NCBI GenBank assembly: GCA_910577805.1
Contig: CAJTOE010000115.1
Location: 1-7,790 of the forward strand
Reading direction: 5' to 3'
Origin: an uncultured Oscillospiraceae bacterium
GTDB taxonomy: Bacteria; Bacillota; Clostridia; Oscillospirales; Oscillospiraceae
DNA: 7,790 nt
How positions within the stretch are numbered: the first letter of the stretch is position 1; each line of letters begins with the position of its first letter. Of the stretch, positions 1 through 6,215 are shown piece after piece. The notes beneath the pieces were generated by a model. The model saw only the letters and a program-made list of their open reading frames with translations. It was not told the origin of the DNA and made no database searches. The position numbers and the translations under genes are program-made.

Positions 1-321
1 CAGACGGCCATTCTTTCCCTGATGATGGCCTTGGTGGGACTGCTCTGCGCCCTGCTGCTGAAAGATTTCCGTCAGTTTACGCTGGCCTACCTGGTGATCG
101 CCATTTTCGCTGCTACCCCGGTGTTCCTGTCGGCCAACACCTCCATCAAATTTGACTGGATCGGCTATCATCCGTTCTATCACATCTATATGGGTCTGAA
201 AAATGCCTACTTTGGGACAGGCATTTCGCTGTCCTATTCTGTCGGCGCTGTGAGTGTGATCGTGCTGCTGTTCCTGGTGGTGCGACTTGCATTTCACCGG
301 GAAATCGGAAAGGAGGGGTGA
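1..321 (+). CDS. ABC-2 type transporter permease, C-terminal part (starts before window)
   Basis: The frame is open from base 1 to the TGA at 319-321, giving 106 residues of a protein whose start lies to the left. Three hydrophobic stretches are visible: about residues 4-21, 28-46 and 80-96 of the visible part. The last is followed by a short charged tail (FHREIGKEG), the usual end of an ABC-2 type permease with its C-terminus in the cytosol. No soluble domain is seen. The next permease gene starts only 3 bases after this stop, so the two probably form a heterodimeric membrane unit of one exporter. The ATPase would be expected further left, outside the window. The paired-permease layout resembles ABC-2 drug or peptide exporters, but nothing here identifies the substrate. 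The call rests on hydrophobicity and context more than on a diagnostic motif. Confidence 0.7.
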   Translation, partial: QTAILSLMMALVGLLCALLLKDFRQFTLAYLVIAIFAATPVFLSANTSIKFDWIGYHPFYHIYMGLKNAYFGTGISLSYSVGAVSVIVLLFLVVRLAFHREIGKEG

Positions 322-324
322 GGG

Positions 325-1344
325 GTGAAAGGCTTAACATATCAACTGAAAAGCGTCCTGCGGGATAAATTCTGCCTGATGACGTTCCTGCTGCCCATCT
401 TGGTCGCCGTGGCATTGAATTTTATGGGTTCCATTGACTTGTCCAGCCTGGGAGAACTGCACTTCGGCGTACTGGAAAACGACTTGCCTCCGCAGACAAT
501 CACATGGTTAGAGCGGTACGGCCCGGTGACAACTTACGGGACACAGGAAGAACTGACCGCCGCCATCAACGAACCGTCTACCAATGTGATTGGCGTAAAA
601 GCAGACGGAGACAGCCTCAAAACCGCAATCAGCGGGGACGAGCTGGAGATTTTCCGGCAGGCGGCGGCTACCCTGCCCACCCTCTATGAGCGGCAAGAAA
701 ACGCTAAACAAACAGAAATCCAGGTGTTGGATCGGCCTGATATTTTGGAAAACTTTCAAGACATTTTCATCCCCGCCGTGCTGATCGTGGCTATGTTTAT
801 GGGCTGTACGTTCAACGCCATGAACATCATTTCCGAAAAAGAGGACGGCGTGGCGTTTGTCAACGAGATCCTTCCTATGACACCCAGCCAGTACATTATG
901 CAGAAAGTCGTGGTAGGATTTCTCTTTGGGAGTTTATCGTCTATCATAACGGCATGTATTTGCTTTCAACTATCCTGGCATAATTGGGGGATCATGCTGG
1001 CGCTGATCGTTCTGTCGTCCTTTGTGGCTGCGCTGATTGGCCTGTTTACCGGCAAGCTCTCCGAGGGTCTGATGATCGGTGTGGTCTATATCAAGATCAT
1101 CATGCTGGTGTTTATCGCGGTGCCCATTGTATGTGCTCTAATTGGGGTCAGCGGGCTGTCGGCGGTCCTCTGCAATCTCGTCCCATCCCAGCCCGCCTTC
1201 GACGGCATTATGGCCCTGTCCGCCGGAAACACAGGCGCAGCAATCAAAGATGCCGGCATACTGTCTATTCATTGTGTGGTATGGCCTGCGCTGTACGTTT
1301 TGCTTTTTACACAGCGGAAAAAGCAAGGGGGATATTCAATCTAA
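325..1344 (+). CDS. ABC-2 type transporter permease
   Basis: This 339-residue protein is probably the second membrane subunit of an exporter shared with the gene just upstream. The GTG start at 325 follows an AAAGGAGGGG ribosome binding site with about 8 bases of spacing, and lies 3 bases after the previous stop, which suggests translational coupling. One membrane segment lies at about residues 17-35. A large non-membrane domain, probably outside the cell, spans about 36-148. A cluster of membrane segments follows at about 149-168, 195-215, 221-241, 250-274 and 311-328. The short stretch SEKEDGVAFVNEILP (170-184) between segments two and three matches the cytosolic coupling region typical of ABC-2 permeases, often seen as E(K/R)EDG. 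The protein ends in a basic tail (TQRKKQGG). The family is clear. The substrate is unknown, and an antibiotic or peptide exporter is only a guess. Confidence 0.8.
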   Translation: MKGLTYQLKSVLRDKFCLMTFLLPILVAVALNFMGSIDLSSLGELHFGVLENDLPPQTITWLERYGPVTTYGTQEELTAAINEPSTNVIGVKADGDSLKTAISGDELEIFRQAAATLPTLYERQENAKQTEIQVLDRPDILENFQDIFIPAVLIVAMFMGCTFNAMNIISEKEDGVAFVNEILPMTPSQYIMQKVVVGFLFGSLSSIITACICFQLSWHNWGIMLALIVLSSFVAALIGLFTGKLSEGLMIGVVYIKIIMLVFIAVPIVCALIGVSGLSAVLCNLVPSQPAFDGIMALSAGNTGAAIKDAGILSIHCVVWPALYVLLFTQRKKQGGYSI

Positions 1345-1440
1345 ATACCTTTTAGTGGATAGTGGAAAACCTGCTTTGGCTATGATGGGATGTATGGAAC
1401 GATAGTGATCCGTTTTTACTTTCAGCCAAGAAAAATATAA

Positions 1441-1469
1441 TTGACACTGGAACAGAATTGTATTACAAT
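1441..1469 (+). promoter_or_regulatory. Sigma-A type promoter of the thiamine operon
   Basis: A perfect -35 box TTGACA lies at 1441-1446 and a near-consensus -10 box TACAAT at 1464-1469, separated by exactly 17 bases. Transcription would begin near 1475-1477, about ten bases before the TPP aptamer, which is the expected layout for a riboswitch leader. It lies about 100 bases after the permease stop in AT-rich sequence. No other plausible promoter was found between the permease and thiM. Confidence 0.85.
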
Positions 1470-1481
1470 GTGGAAAACAAC

Positions 1482-1572
1482 ATAGCAGGGGAGCTTGTGT
1501 GACAGGCTGAGAGGAAGGTAGACCTTCGACCCTTGAACCTGATGCGGATAATGCCGCCGGAGGAAGTCGTAG
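1482..1572 (+). ncRNA. TPP riboswitch (THI element) aptamer
   Basis: The conserved THI-box blocks occur in order: GGGG (1488-1491), CTGAGA (1507-1512, pyrimidine-binding), GACCC (1528-1532), ACCTGAT (1537-1543) and GGATAATGCC (1546-1555, pyrophosphate-binding). The helices can be traced. P2 is GGG (within 1488-1491) with CCC (1530-1532), and P3 is 1492-1498 with 1502-1508. An extra hairpin GAAGG/CCTTC occupies 1514-1518/1523-1527. P4 is CCT (1538-1540) with AGG (1561-1563), and P5 is GCGG (1544-1547) with CCGC (1554-1557). P1 is poorly defined: directly flanking bases do not pair well, and the best match found is TAGC (1483-1486) with GCTA (1578-1581). The aptamer senses thiamine pyrophosphate, the end product of the operon downstream. 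Confidence 0.96.
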
Positions 1573-1598
1573 GAAACGCTACTTTTTTCAGGGGGCAT
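1551..1598 (+). promoter_or_regulatory. Predicted antiterminator pairing of the TPP riboswitch
   Basis: ATGCCGCC at 1551-1558 can pair with GGGGGCAT at 1591-1598, seven of eight positions, with one G-G mismatch at 1556/1593. The left segment contains the 3' strand of aptamer helix P5 and part of the pyrophosphate-binding loop. The right segment is the 5' arm of the terminator. When TPP is bound, P5 holds the left segment and the terminator forms. Without TPP the antiterminator can form. The pairing is seen in the sequence; its use as the switch is inferred. Confidence 0.65.
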
Positions 1599-1623
1599 CG
1601 TATTCAGATGCCCCCTGTTTTTT
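1589..1623 (+). terminator. Intrinsic terminator of the riboswitch leader
   Basis: A perfect 10-bp stem, CAGGGGGCAT (1589-1598) with ATGCCCCCTG (1608-1617), encloses a 9-base loop and is followed directly by six T residues (1618-1623). This is a textbook Rho-independent terminator, placed between the TPP aptamer and thiM, so high TPP should end transcription before the operon. Another run of six T residues precedes the stem (1583-1588). Confidence 0.92.
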
Positions 1624-1654
1624 GTTGCCAATCAGAGAAAGGGAGTAAAAAACC

Positions 1655-2476
1655 ATGTTTGAACCGATTTTTGAGAATGTCCGCCAGAAATCCCCCCTGG
1701 TCCACAACATCACCAACTATGTCACCGTGAACGACTGCGCCAATATGCTGCTGGCCTGCGGCGGCTCGCCCATTATGGCGGACGACCCGGAGGATGCCGT
1801 GGAGATCACCGCCATCTGCGGTGGACTGAACATCAACATTGGAACCCTGAACCAGCGCACCATCCCGGCCATGCTCGCCGCCGGGAAGCGGTCCAATGAG
1901 CTGGGCCATCCTGTGGTGCTGGACCCGGTGGGGGCGGGGGCCTCCACCCTGCGGACGGATACTGCCCTTCGGCTGCTGAATGAGGTAAAGTTTGCGGTGA
2001 TTCGGGGCAATATTTCCGAAATCAAAACCCTGGCCCTGGGCAGCGGCACCACTAAGGGGGTGGACGCCGATGTGGCGGACCAGGTGACGGAGGAGAACTT
2101 GGACGGGGCTGTGGCTTTCGCCAAAGACTTTGCCCGGCGGATCGGAGCGGTCGTTGCCGTCACTGGGGCCATTGACATTGTAACGGACGGGGAGCGGGCC
2201 TTCTGCATCCGCAACGGCCGTCCGAAGATGGCCTCCATCACCGGCACCGGCTGTCAGCTCTCCGCTTTGACGGCGGCCTTTGTCACCGCCAATCCGGATT
2301 GTCCCCTGGAGGCCACGGCCGCCGCCGTGTGCGCCATGGGCCTGTGCGGGGAGATCGCCCACCGGCGGCTGACCGAGTTGGACGGCAATTCCTCCTATCG
2401 GAACTACATCATCGACGCCATGTACCGCCTCACCCCGGCGGAGCTGGAGAGGGGAGCCAAGTATGAAGTGCGATAA
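1655..2476 (+). CDS. thiM: Hydroxyethylthiazole kinase
   Basis: ThiM phosphorylates 4-methyl-5-(2-hydroxyethyl)thiazole with ATP, supplying the thiazole phosphate used by ThiE, so it acts in cytosolic thiazole salvage. The 273-residue length is normal for the family. Visible motifs are PLVHNITNYV (14-23) near the N-terminus, SPIMADDPE (38-46), VVLDPVGAGAS (87-97), RGNISEI (117-123), TGAIDIVTDG (170-179) and ITGTGCQLSAL (195-205). Cys200 sits in the GTGC active-site loop of this ribokinase-like fold. The ATG at 1655 follows AAGGGAG with about 9 bases of spacing. It is the first gene after the TPP riboswitch and so is directly controlled by it. Its end overlaps thiE by 14 bases. The gene is strikingly G/C-rich at third codon positions. 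No key residue appears to be missing. Confidence 0.97.
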   Translation: MFEPIFENVRQKSPLVHNITNYVTVNDCANMLLACGGSPIMADDPEDAVEITAICGGLNINIGTLNQRTIPAMLAAGKRSNELGHPVVLDPVGAGASTLRTDTALRLLNEVKFAVIRGNISEIKTLALGSGTTKGVDADVADQVTEENLDGAVAFAKDFARRIGAVVAVTGAIDIVTDGERAFCIRNGRPKMASITGTGCQLSALTAAFVTANPDCPLEATAAAVCAMGLCGEIAHRRLTELDGNSSYRNYIIDAMYRLTPAELERGAKYEVR

Positions 2477-3104
2477 GCGGCATATGCTGCTCTACGCCGT
2501 CACCGACCGGGCCTGGACCGGGAAACAGACCTTGTATGAGCAGGTGGAGGCGGCGCTGAAGGGCGGCGTGACCTGTGTGCAGCTGCGGGAGAAGGAACTG
2601 GACGAAACGGCCTTTCTCCAGGAGGCGAAGGAGCTGTGCGCCCTGTGCCGCCGGTATGGCGTCCCCTTCCTTGTAAATGACAACGTGGAAATCGCCATCG
2701 CCTGCGGGGCGGACGGCATCCATGTGGGCCAGGAGGACCTGGCGGCGGGCGAGGTCCGCCACCGGGTGGGGGACGATATGATTCTGGGCGTCTCCGTCCA
2801 CACGGTGGAGGAGGCCTGCCAGGCTGTCCGGGATGGAGCAGACTATCTGGGCCTGGGGGCGGTGTTCCCTACCAGCACCAAGACCGATGTGGAGCAGATG
2901 CCCAGCGAAACCTTGCGGGCGATCTGTGACGCGGTGGATGTGCCCATTGTGGCCATCGGCGGCATCAACCGGGGCAACATCCTCAGGCTGGCCGGCAGCG
3001 GCGTGGACGGCGTGGCTCTGGTGTCGGCCATCTTCTCGGCGGAGGACATTGAGGGGACCTGCCGGGAGCTGCGGGCGCTGTCGGAGAAGATGGTGAACGT
3101 ATGA
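2463..3104 (+). CDS. thiE: Thiamine-phosphate synthase
   Basis: ThiE condenses HMP pyrophosphate with thiazole phosphate to make thiamine monophosphate (TMP) and pyrophosphate. The 213-residue TIM-barrel protein carries the expected motifs: YAVTDR (11-16), QLREK (40-44), NDN (72-74), DGIHVGQED (84-92), SVHT (111-114), LGAVFPTSTK (131-140, phosphate-binding) and PIVAIGGI (161-168), then GVDGVALVSAI (180-190). The ATG at 2463 lies inside the end of thiM (14-base overlap) and is preceded by GGAGAGGGGAG, so the two are likely translationally coupled. Its own stop overlaps the HAD gene in an ATGA. ThiE receives thiazole phosphate from ThiM and HMP pyrophosphate from ThiD, both encoded in this operon. 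Like thiM it is very G/C-rich. Confidence 0.97.
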   Translation: MKCDKRHMLLYAVTDRAWTGKQTLYEQVEAALKGGVTCVQLREKELDETAFLQEAKELCALCRRYGVPFLVNDNVEIAIACGADGIHVGQEDLAAGEVRHRVGDDMILGVSVHTVEEACQAVRDGADYLGLGAVFPTSTKTDVEQMPSETLRAICDAVDVPIVAIGGINRGNILRLAGSGVDGVALVSAIFSAEDIEGTCRELRALSEKMVNV

Positions 3105-3760
3105 GGATCCGCGGTGCGATTTTTGATGTGGATGGAACGCTGCTGGACTCCATGTTTATCTGGGACACCATTGGGGAGACCTATCTGCGCTCCATCGGGT
3201 ATGAGCCGAGGGAGAAGCTGAACGAGGTGTTTAAAAATATGAGCCTATTCCAGGCAGCCCGTTACTACCGGACTGAGTATGGTGTGACGTTAAGCATTGA
3301 CGAGATTATGAACGGAGTCAACGCCATGCTGGAGCGGTATTACCGTTTCGAGGTATCGCTGAAACCGGGTGTGGCGGAACTGTTGGCGCAGCTCCAGGTA
3401 AGCGGCGTCAAGCTGTGTATTGCTACCGCCACAGACCGGTATCTGGTAGAGGCCGCCCTGGAGCGGTGCGGGGTACTGTCCTGTTTTGGAGCAATCTTCA
3501 CCTGCAACGAGGTTGGCCACGGCAAGGACGAGCCGGATATCTTTGAGGAGGCCCTTCGCTTTCTTGGAACGGAGAAGGCGGAGACCGTTGTGTTTGACGA
3601 TGCGCTCTATGCCGTTCGGACTGCGAAAGAGGCCGGGTTCCCGGTGGCGGCAGTCTATGACAGTCACGAAAAGGCACAGGATCAGATTCGTATGTTGGCA
3701 GATGTGTATTTAGAAGAGCTGACACAGCTAGATAAAATCAGGAAGTATCTTCCGGCTTAA
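3101..3760 (+). CDS. HAD-superfamily hydrolase, candidate thiamine-monophosphate phosphatase
   Basis: This 219-residue protein has all four HAD phosphatase motifs. They are FDVDGTLLDS (8-17; nucleophile Asp9, general acid Asp11), IATAT (107-111; Thr109 as motif II), GKDEPDIF (141-148; Lys142) and VVFDDALYAV (163-172; Asp166/Asp167). The stretch of about residues 18-86 between motifs I and II fits a helical C1 cap, as in beta-phosphoglucomutase-like enzymes, so the substrate should be a small phosphorylated molecule. The ATG at 3101 overlaps the thiE stop in ATGA, so the two are coupled. The operon makes TMP through ThiE but ends with a pyrophosphokinase that needs free thiamine, and thiL is absent. 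The best inference is that this enzyme converts TMP to thiamine. Plant TH2, a TenA-HAD fusion with TMP phosphatase activity, is a precedent for a HAD enzyme in this role. Family certain; substrate inferred, since a house-cleaning phosphatase for other phosphates remains possible. Confidence 0.9.
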   Translation: MRIRGAIFDVDGTLLDSMFIWDTIGETYLRSIGYEPREKLNEVFKNMSLFQAARYYRTEYGVTLSIDEIMNGVNAMLERYYRFEVSLKPGVAELLAQLQVSGVKLCIATATDRYLVEAALERCGVLSCFGAIFTCNEVGHGKDEPDIFEEALRFLGTEKAETVVFDDALYAVRTAKEAGFPVAAVYDSHEKAQDQIRMLADVYLEELTQLDKIRKYLPA

Positions 3761-3838
3761 TGGCTGGGAGCCTCAGGCGGCGGACTGGGGGCACCACTCT
3801 CCGTCGCTCAATAAAAATAATGCAAAGGAGACACAGCA

Positions 3839-4648
3839 ATGAAAACAGCATTATCAATCGCTGGGACCGACCCCAGCGGAGGCGCCGGGATTCAGGCCGA
3901 TCTGAAAACGATGACCATGAACGGTGTTTTTGCCATGAGCGCCATTACTGCGCTGGTGGCCCAAAATACCACCGGTGTGCAGGAAATTGTAGAGATGACG
4001 CCTGAATTTCTCGGGCAGCAGATCGACGCGGTATTTGAGGACATACCGCCCGACGCGGTGAAGATCGGGATGGTGGCCTCCTGCGGCCTGATCGAGAAAA
4101 TCGCGGAGCGGCTGCGCTTCTATCGGGCGAAGAATATCGTGGTGGACCCGGTGATGGTGGCTACCAGCGGTGACCGGCTGATCTCGGAAGCAGCGGTGGA
4201 CACACTGAAGACCTGCCTGCTCCCGCTGGCGGCTGTGGCCACGCCCAATATCCCGGAGGCAGAAATCCTGTCCGGTGTGACGATCCACAGCCAATCGGAC
4301 ATCGAAGCTGCCGCCAAGTGGATCGGTGACACCTACGGCTGTGCAGTCCTGCTGAAAGGCGGGCACAACATCAGCGACGCAAATGACTTTCTCTATGCGG
4401 ACCATGCAGGGACATGGTTCTATGGGGCGCACATAGATAATCCCAATACCCACGGTACCGGCTGTACCCTGTCCAGCGCCATTGCGGCCAACCTGGCCAA
4501 GGGCTTTGACCTGCCCACATCCATCCGGCGGTCGAAGGATTATCTCTCTGGCGCCCTGGGGGCTATGCTGGATTTGGGGAAGGGACGGGGTCCCATGCAG
4601 CATAATTTCAATCTCACCGGCGAATATGCAAAGGAGGCGGAGCAATGA
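3839..4648 (+). CDS. thiD: Hydroxymethylpyrimidine/phosphomethylpyrimidine kinase
   Basis: ThiD phosphorylates HMP and then HMP phosphate, giving the HMP pyrophosphate that ThiE uses. The 269-residue protein is of normal length and belongs to the ribokinase-like superfamily. Motifs are SIAGTDPSGGAGIQADLK (6-23), VKIGM (74-78), VVDPVMVATSGDRL (101-114), TPNIPEAEIL (135-144), LLKGGH (171-176) and HGTGCTLSSAI (205-215) with Cys209 in the active-site loop. The ATG at 3839 follows AAAGGAG with about 8 bases of spacing. This gene is separated from the HAD gene by 78 bases, the largest gap inside the operon, in which no terminator or promoter could be recognised. Its stop overlaps tenA in ATGA. The sequence around its start is nearly repeated at tenA. 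Confidence 0.97.
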   Translation: MKTALSIAGTDPSGGAGIQADLKTMTMNGVFAMSAITALVAQNTTGVQEIVEMTPEFLGQQIDAVFEDIPPDAVKIGMVASCGLIEKIAERLRFYRAKNIVVDPVMVATSGDRLISEAAVDTLKTCLLPLAAVATPNIPEAEILSGVTIHSQSDIEAAAKWIGDTYGCAVLLKGGHNISDANDFLYADHAGTWFYGAHIDNPNTHGTGCTLSSAIAANLAKGFDLPTSIRRSKDYLSGALGAMLDLGKGRGPMQHNFNLTGEYAKEAEQ

Positions 4649-5307
4649 AGACCACGGAGCGGCTTTTAGCTGCAGCGAAAGACATTTGGGCAGCCTATAA
4701 TGAGCATCCTTTTGTATTAGGCATCCAGAACGGCACGCTGGCCCGGGAGAAGTTCAAGTATTACATCATCCAGGACTATCTCTATCTGGAGGAGTATGCA
4801 AAAGTCTTTGCTCTGGGAATAGCGAAAGCCAAAAGCCCGGAAACCATTCAGTTATTCTCCAAGTATGTGACCTTGCTCACCGAGGGTGAGATGGACATTC
4901 ACCGGGGCTATATGGGGAAATTTGCCGTATCCCGGGAGGAGTTGGAGGCCACCCCCCGGGCGCTGGACAATCTCTCCTACACTTCCTATATGCTCCGAGT
5001 GGCCTATGAGGAGGGGGAGGCGGAGATTTTGGCGGCTATCCTCTCCTGTGCCTACAGCTATGAGATCATCGCCCGGAAGATAGTGAAGAATAATCCGGCA
5101 GCCCTGGATCATCCCTTCTATGGCGATTGGGTAAAGGGTTATGCTGATCCCCATTACAGCGAAGCGAATGTCCTGCTGCTGAACATGACGAATCAACTGA
5201 CGCAACACTATACCGAACCGCAGCTTCAACACCTCACAGATATCTTCCTTGCCTGTTCCCGTTATGAGCTGGCCTTCTGGGAGATGGCCTGGAACATGAG
5301 CAATTAA
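4645..5307 (+). CDS. tenA: TenA family aminopyrimidine aminohydrolase (thiaminase II)
   Basis: TenA hydrolyses the amino group of aminomethylpyrimidines from degraded thiamine to give HMP, and can also cleave thiamine. The HMP is then used by ThiD. The 220-residue helical protein lines up well, from memory, with the active site of Bacillus subtilis TenA: Asp44 and Tyr47 in QDYLYL (43-48), Tyr112, catalytic Cys135 with Tyr139 in SCAYSYE (134-140), and a C-terminal glutamate in YELAFWEMAW (207-216; Glu208). The conserved cysteine places it in the TenA_C subgroup, not TenA_E. The ATG at 4645 overlaps the thiD stop (ATGA) and follows a perfect AAGGAGG (4631-4637). Its presence indicates that pyrimidine is scavenged from environmental thiamine breakdown products. 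Confidence 0.95.
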   Translation: MKTTERLLAAAKDIWAAYNEHPFVLGIQNGTLAREKFKYYIIQDYLYLEEYAKVFALGIAKAKSPETIQLFSKYVTLLTEGEMDIHRGYMGKFAVSREELEATPRALDNLSYTSYMLRVAYEEGEAEILAAILSCAYSYEIIARKIVKNNPAALDHPFYGDWVKGYADPHYSEANVLLLNMTNQLTQHYTEPQLQHLTDIFLACSRYELAFWEMAWNMSN

Positions 5308-5321
5308 GGGAGAAGCCGAGT

Positions 5322-5945
5322 ATGAGACGGTGTGTGATTATCGGCGGTGCGGATATTGGACGGTACGACCGTATTCGTGCCTATCTGCGGGCGGACGATT
5401 TTTATATCTGCTGCGACAGCGGCCTGAAGCATCGGGAAGGGCTGGGCATTGCTCCGGATCTGATCGTGGGCGACTTTGATTCCTATGAGAACCCAGATCT
5501 GGAAACGGAAACCATTGTGCTTCCATGCGAGAAGGATGATACCGACACGGCCTTTGCGGTAAAGGAAGCGCTGAAGCGCGGCTTTCAAGACTTCCTGCTG
5601 GTCGGGGTTATTGGCGGGCGGCTGGATCACACGCTGGGAAACGTATCCCTGCTGCTGATGCTGGATACCCAGGGGAAATATGCCACAGCCCTGGATGACT
5701 ACTCTGAGATGGAGATTGTTTCAAGCGGTCCGGTACGCATTGAGGACCGGTATCCGTTTTTCTCCCTGCTGAATATCAGCGGCCAGGCCAGGGGCATTAC
5801 CATCCAAAATGCGAAATTCCCCCTGTCCAATGCGGAGATTACCTGTGAGTATCAGTATGGTATCAGCAACGAGGTACTGCCGGGGATGACAGCGGAGGTT
5901 TCTGTGGGCAGCGGGCGGCTGCTGCTGATCAAGGTGCTGCCCTGA
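5322..5945 (+). CDS. thiN: Thiamine pyrophosphokinase
   Basis: Thiamine pyrophosphokinase (TPK) transfers pyrophosphate from ATP to free thiamine to give TPP, the active cofactor and the riboswitch ligand. This 207-residue protein has the family motifs: CDSGL (31-35), PDLIVGDFDS (45-54), KDDTD (71-75, metal binding), GVIGGRLDHTLGN (95-107) and a C-terminal beta-sandwich region ending with a GISNE stretch (180-184), as in YloS/ThiN of Bacillus. The ATG at 5322 lies 14 bases after the tenA stop, behind GGGAG. It must not be confused with the ThiN domain fused to ThiD in archaea, which is a different fold. Using TPK instead of ThiL means TMP made by ThiE is not directly usable, which gives the HAD gene in this operon a rationale. 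Confidence 0.95.
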   Translation: MRRCVIIGGADIGRYDRIRAYLRADDFYICCDSGLKHREGLGIAPDLIVGDFDSYENPDLETETIVLPCEKDDTDTAFAVKEALKRGFQDFLLVGVIGGRLDHTLGNVSLLLMLDTQGKYATALDDYSEMEIVSSGPVRIEDRYPFFSLLNISGQARGITIQNAKFPLSNAEITCEYQYGISNEVLPGMTAEVSVGSGRLLLIKVLP

Positions 5946-5996
5946 TTGCAGCAGTTGGAGATAGGTTTGTTATGCCGAGGGGAAGGAGTGGCTGTG

Positions 5997-6215
5997 ATGT
6001 ACTCAGTTGAAAACTACAGCAATACCAGATTTAATGTGCAGTTCAAGGAAATCCGCATTTTTCTTCAAAAAAATGCTGACACCGGCTTTCATGAGCATTT
6101 CCACTGGGGACGCCTGGATTGGATGATGGCGCATTCGTATCTTGATGTGGAAAGGCTGCCGGAAAATGCCCTGTTCCGGGACAAGGGCGGCAGCCTTGTT
6201 GGCGTGGTAATGTAA
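5997..6215 (+). pseudogene. Short ORF, possible N-terminal remnant of a GNAT-like acetyltransferase
   Basis: Seventy-two residues are encoded from an ATG at 5997, which has a good GGAAGGAG ribosome binding site (5981-5988) with about 8 bases of spacing. The stretch FHWGRLDWMMAHSYLD (residues 32-47) and the ending FRDKGGSLVGVV resemble the early part of GNAT acetyltransferases, where a tryptophan-rich segment is followed by strand beta-1/2 (here GGSLVGVV). The protein stops where that domain would only begin, and GNAT proteins of this kind are usually far longer, so the gene is probably broken. After the TAA, the shifted frame from 6215 reads about 22 residues (containing DRFIEYEVDTC) before a stop, and I could not match it to anything. 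The ORF lies 51 bases after thiN, so it may be transcribed with the operon. Similarity is from memory only, and a genuine small protein cannot be excluded. Confidence 0.45.

Noticed and set aside
1376..1429. Inverted repeat TTGGCT/AGCCAA after the permease gene as a terminator
   Set aside because: It has only six pairs with a loop of more than 40 bases and no T run after the second arm, so it is probably chance.
1604..2362. A 252-codon open frame on the - strand
   Set aside because: It is antisense to thiM and to the riboswitch terminator, is rich in Gly, Arg and His without motifs, and is a shadow of a G/C-rich gene.
3854..4645. A 263-codon open frame on the - strand
   Set aside because: It lies fully antisense to thiD, whose motifs are unambiguous. 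Its translation is low in recognisable structure, and G/C-rich third positions commonly produce such shadows.
5946..5996. Upstream TTG start extending the short ORF by 17 residues
   Set aside because: The ATG at 5997 has a clear GGAAGGAG site at proper distance, whereas the TTG at 5946 would need a ribosome binding site inside the end of thiN, and none is seen.
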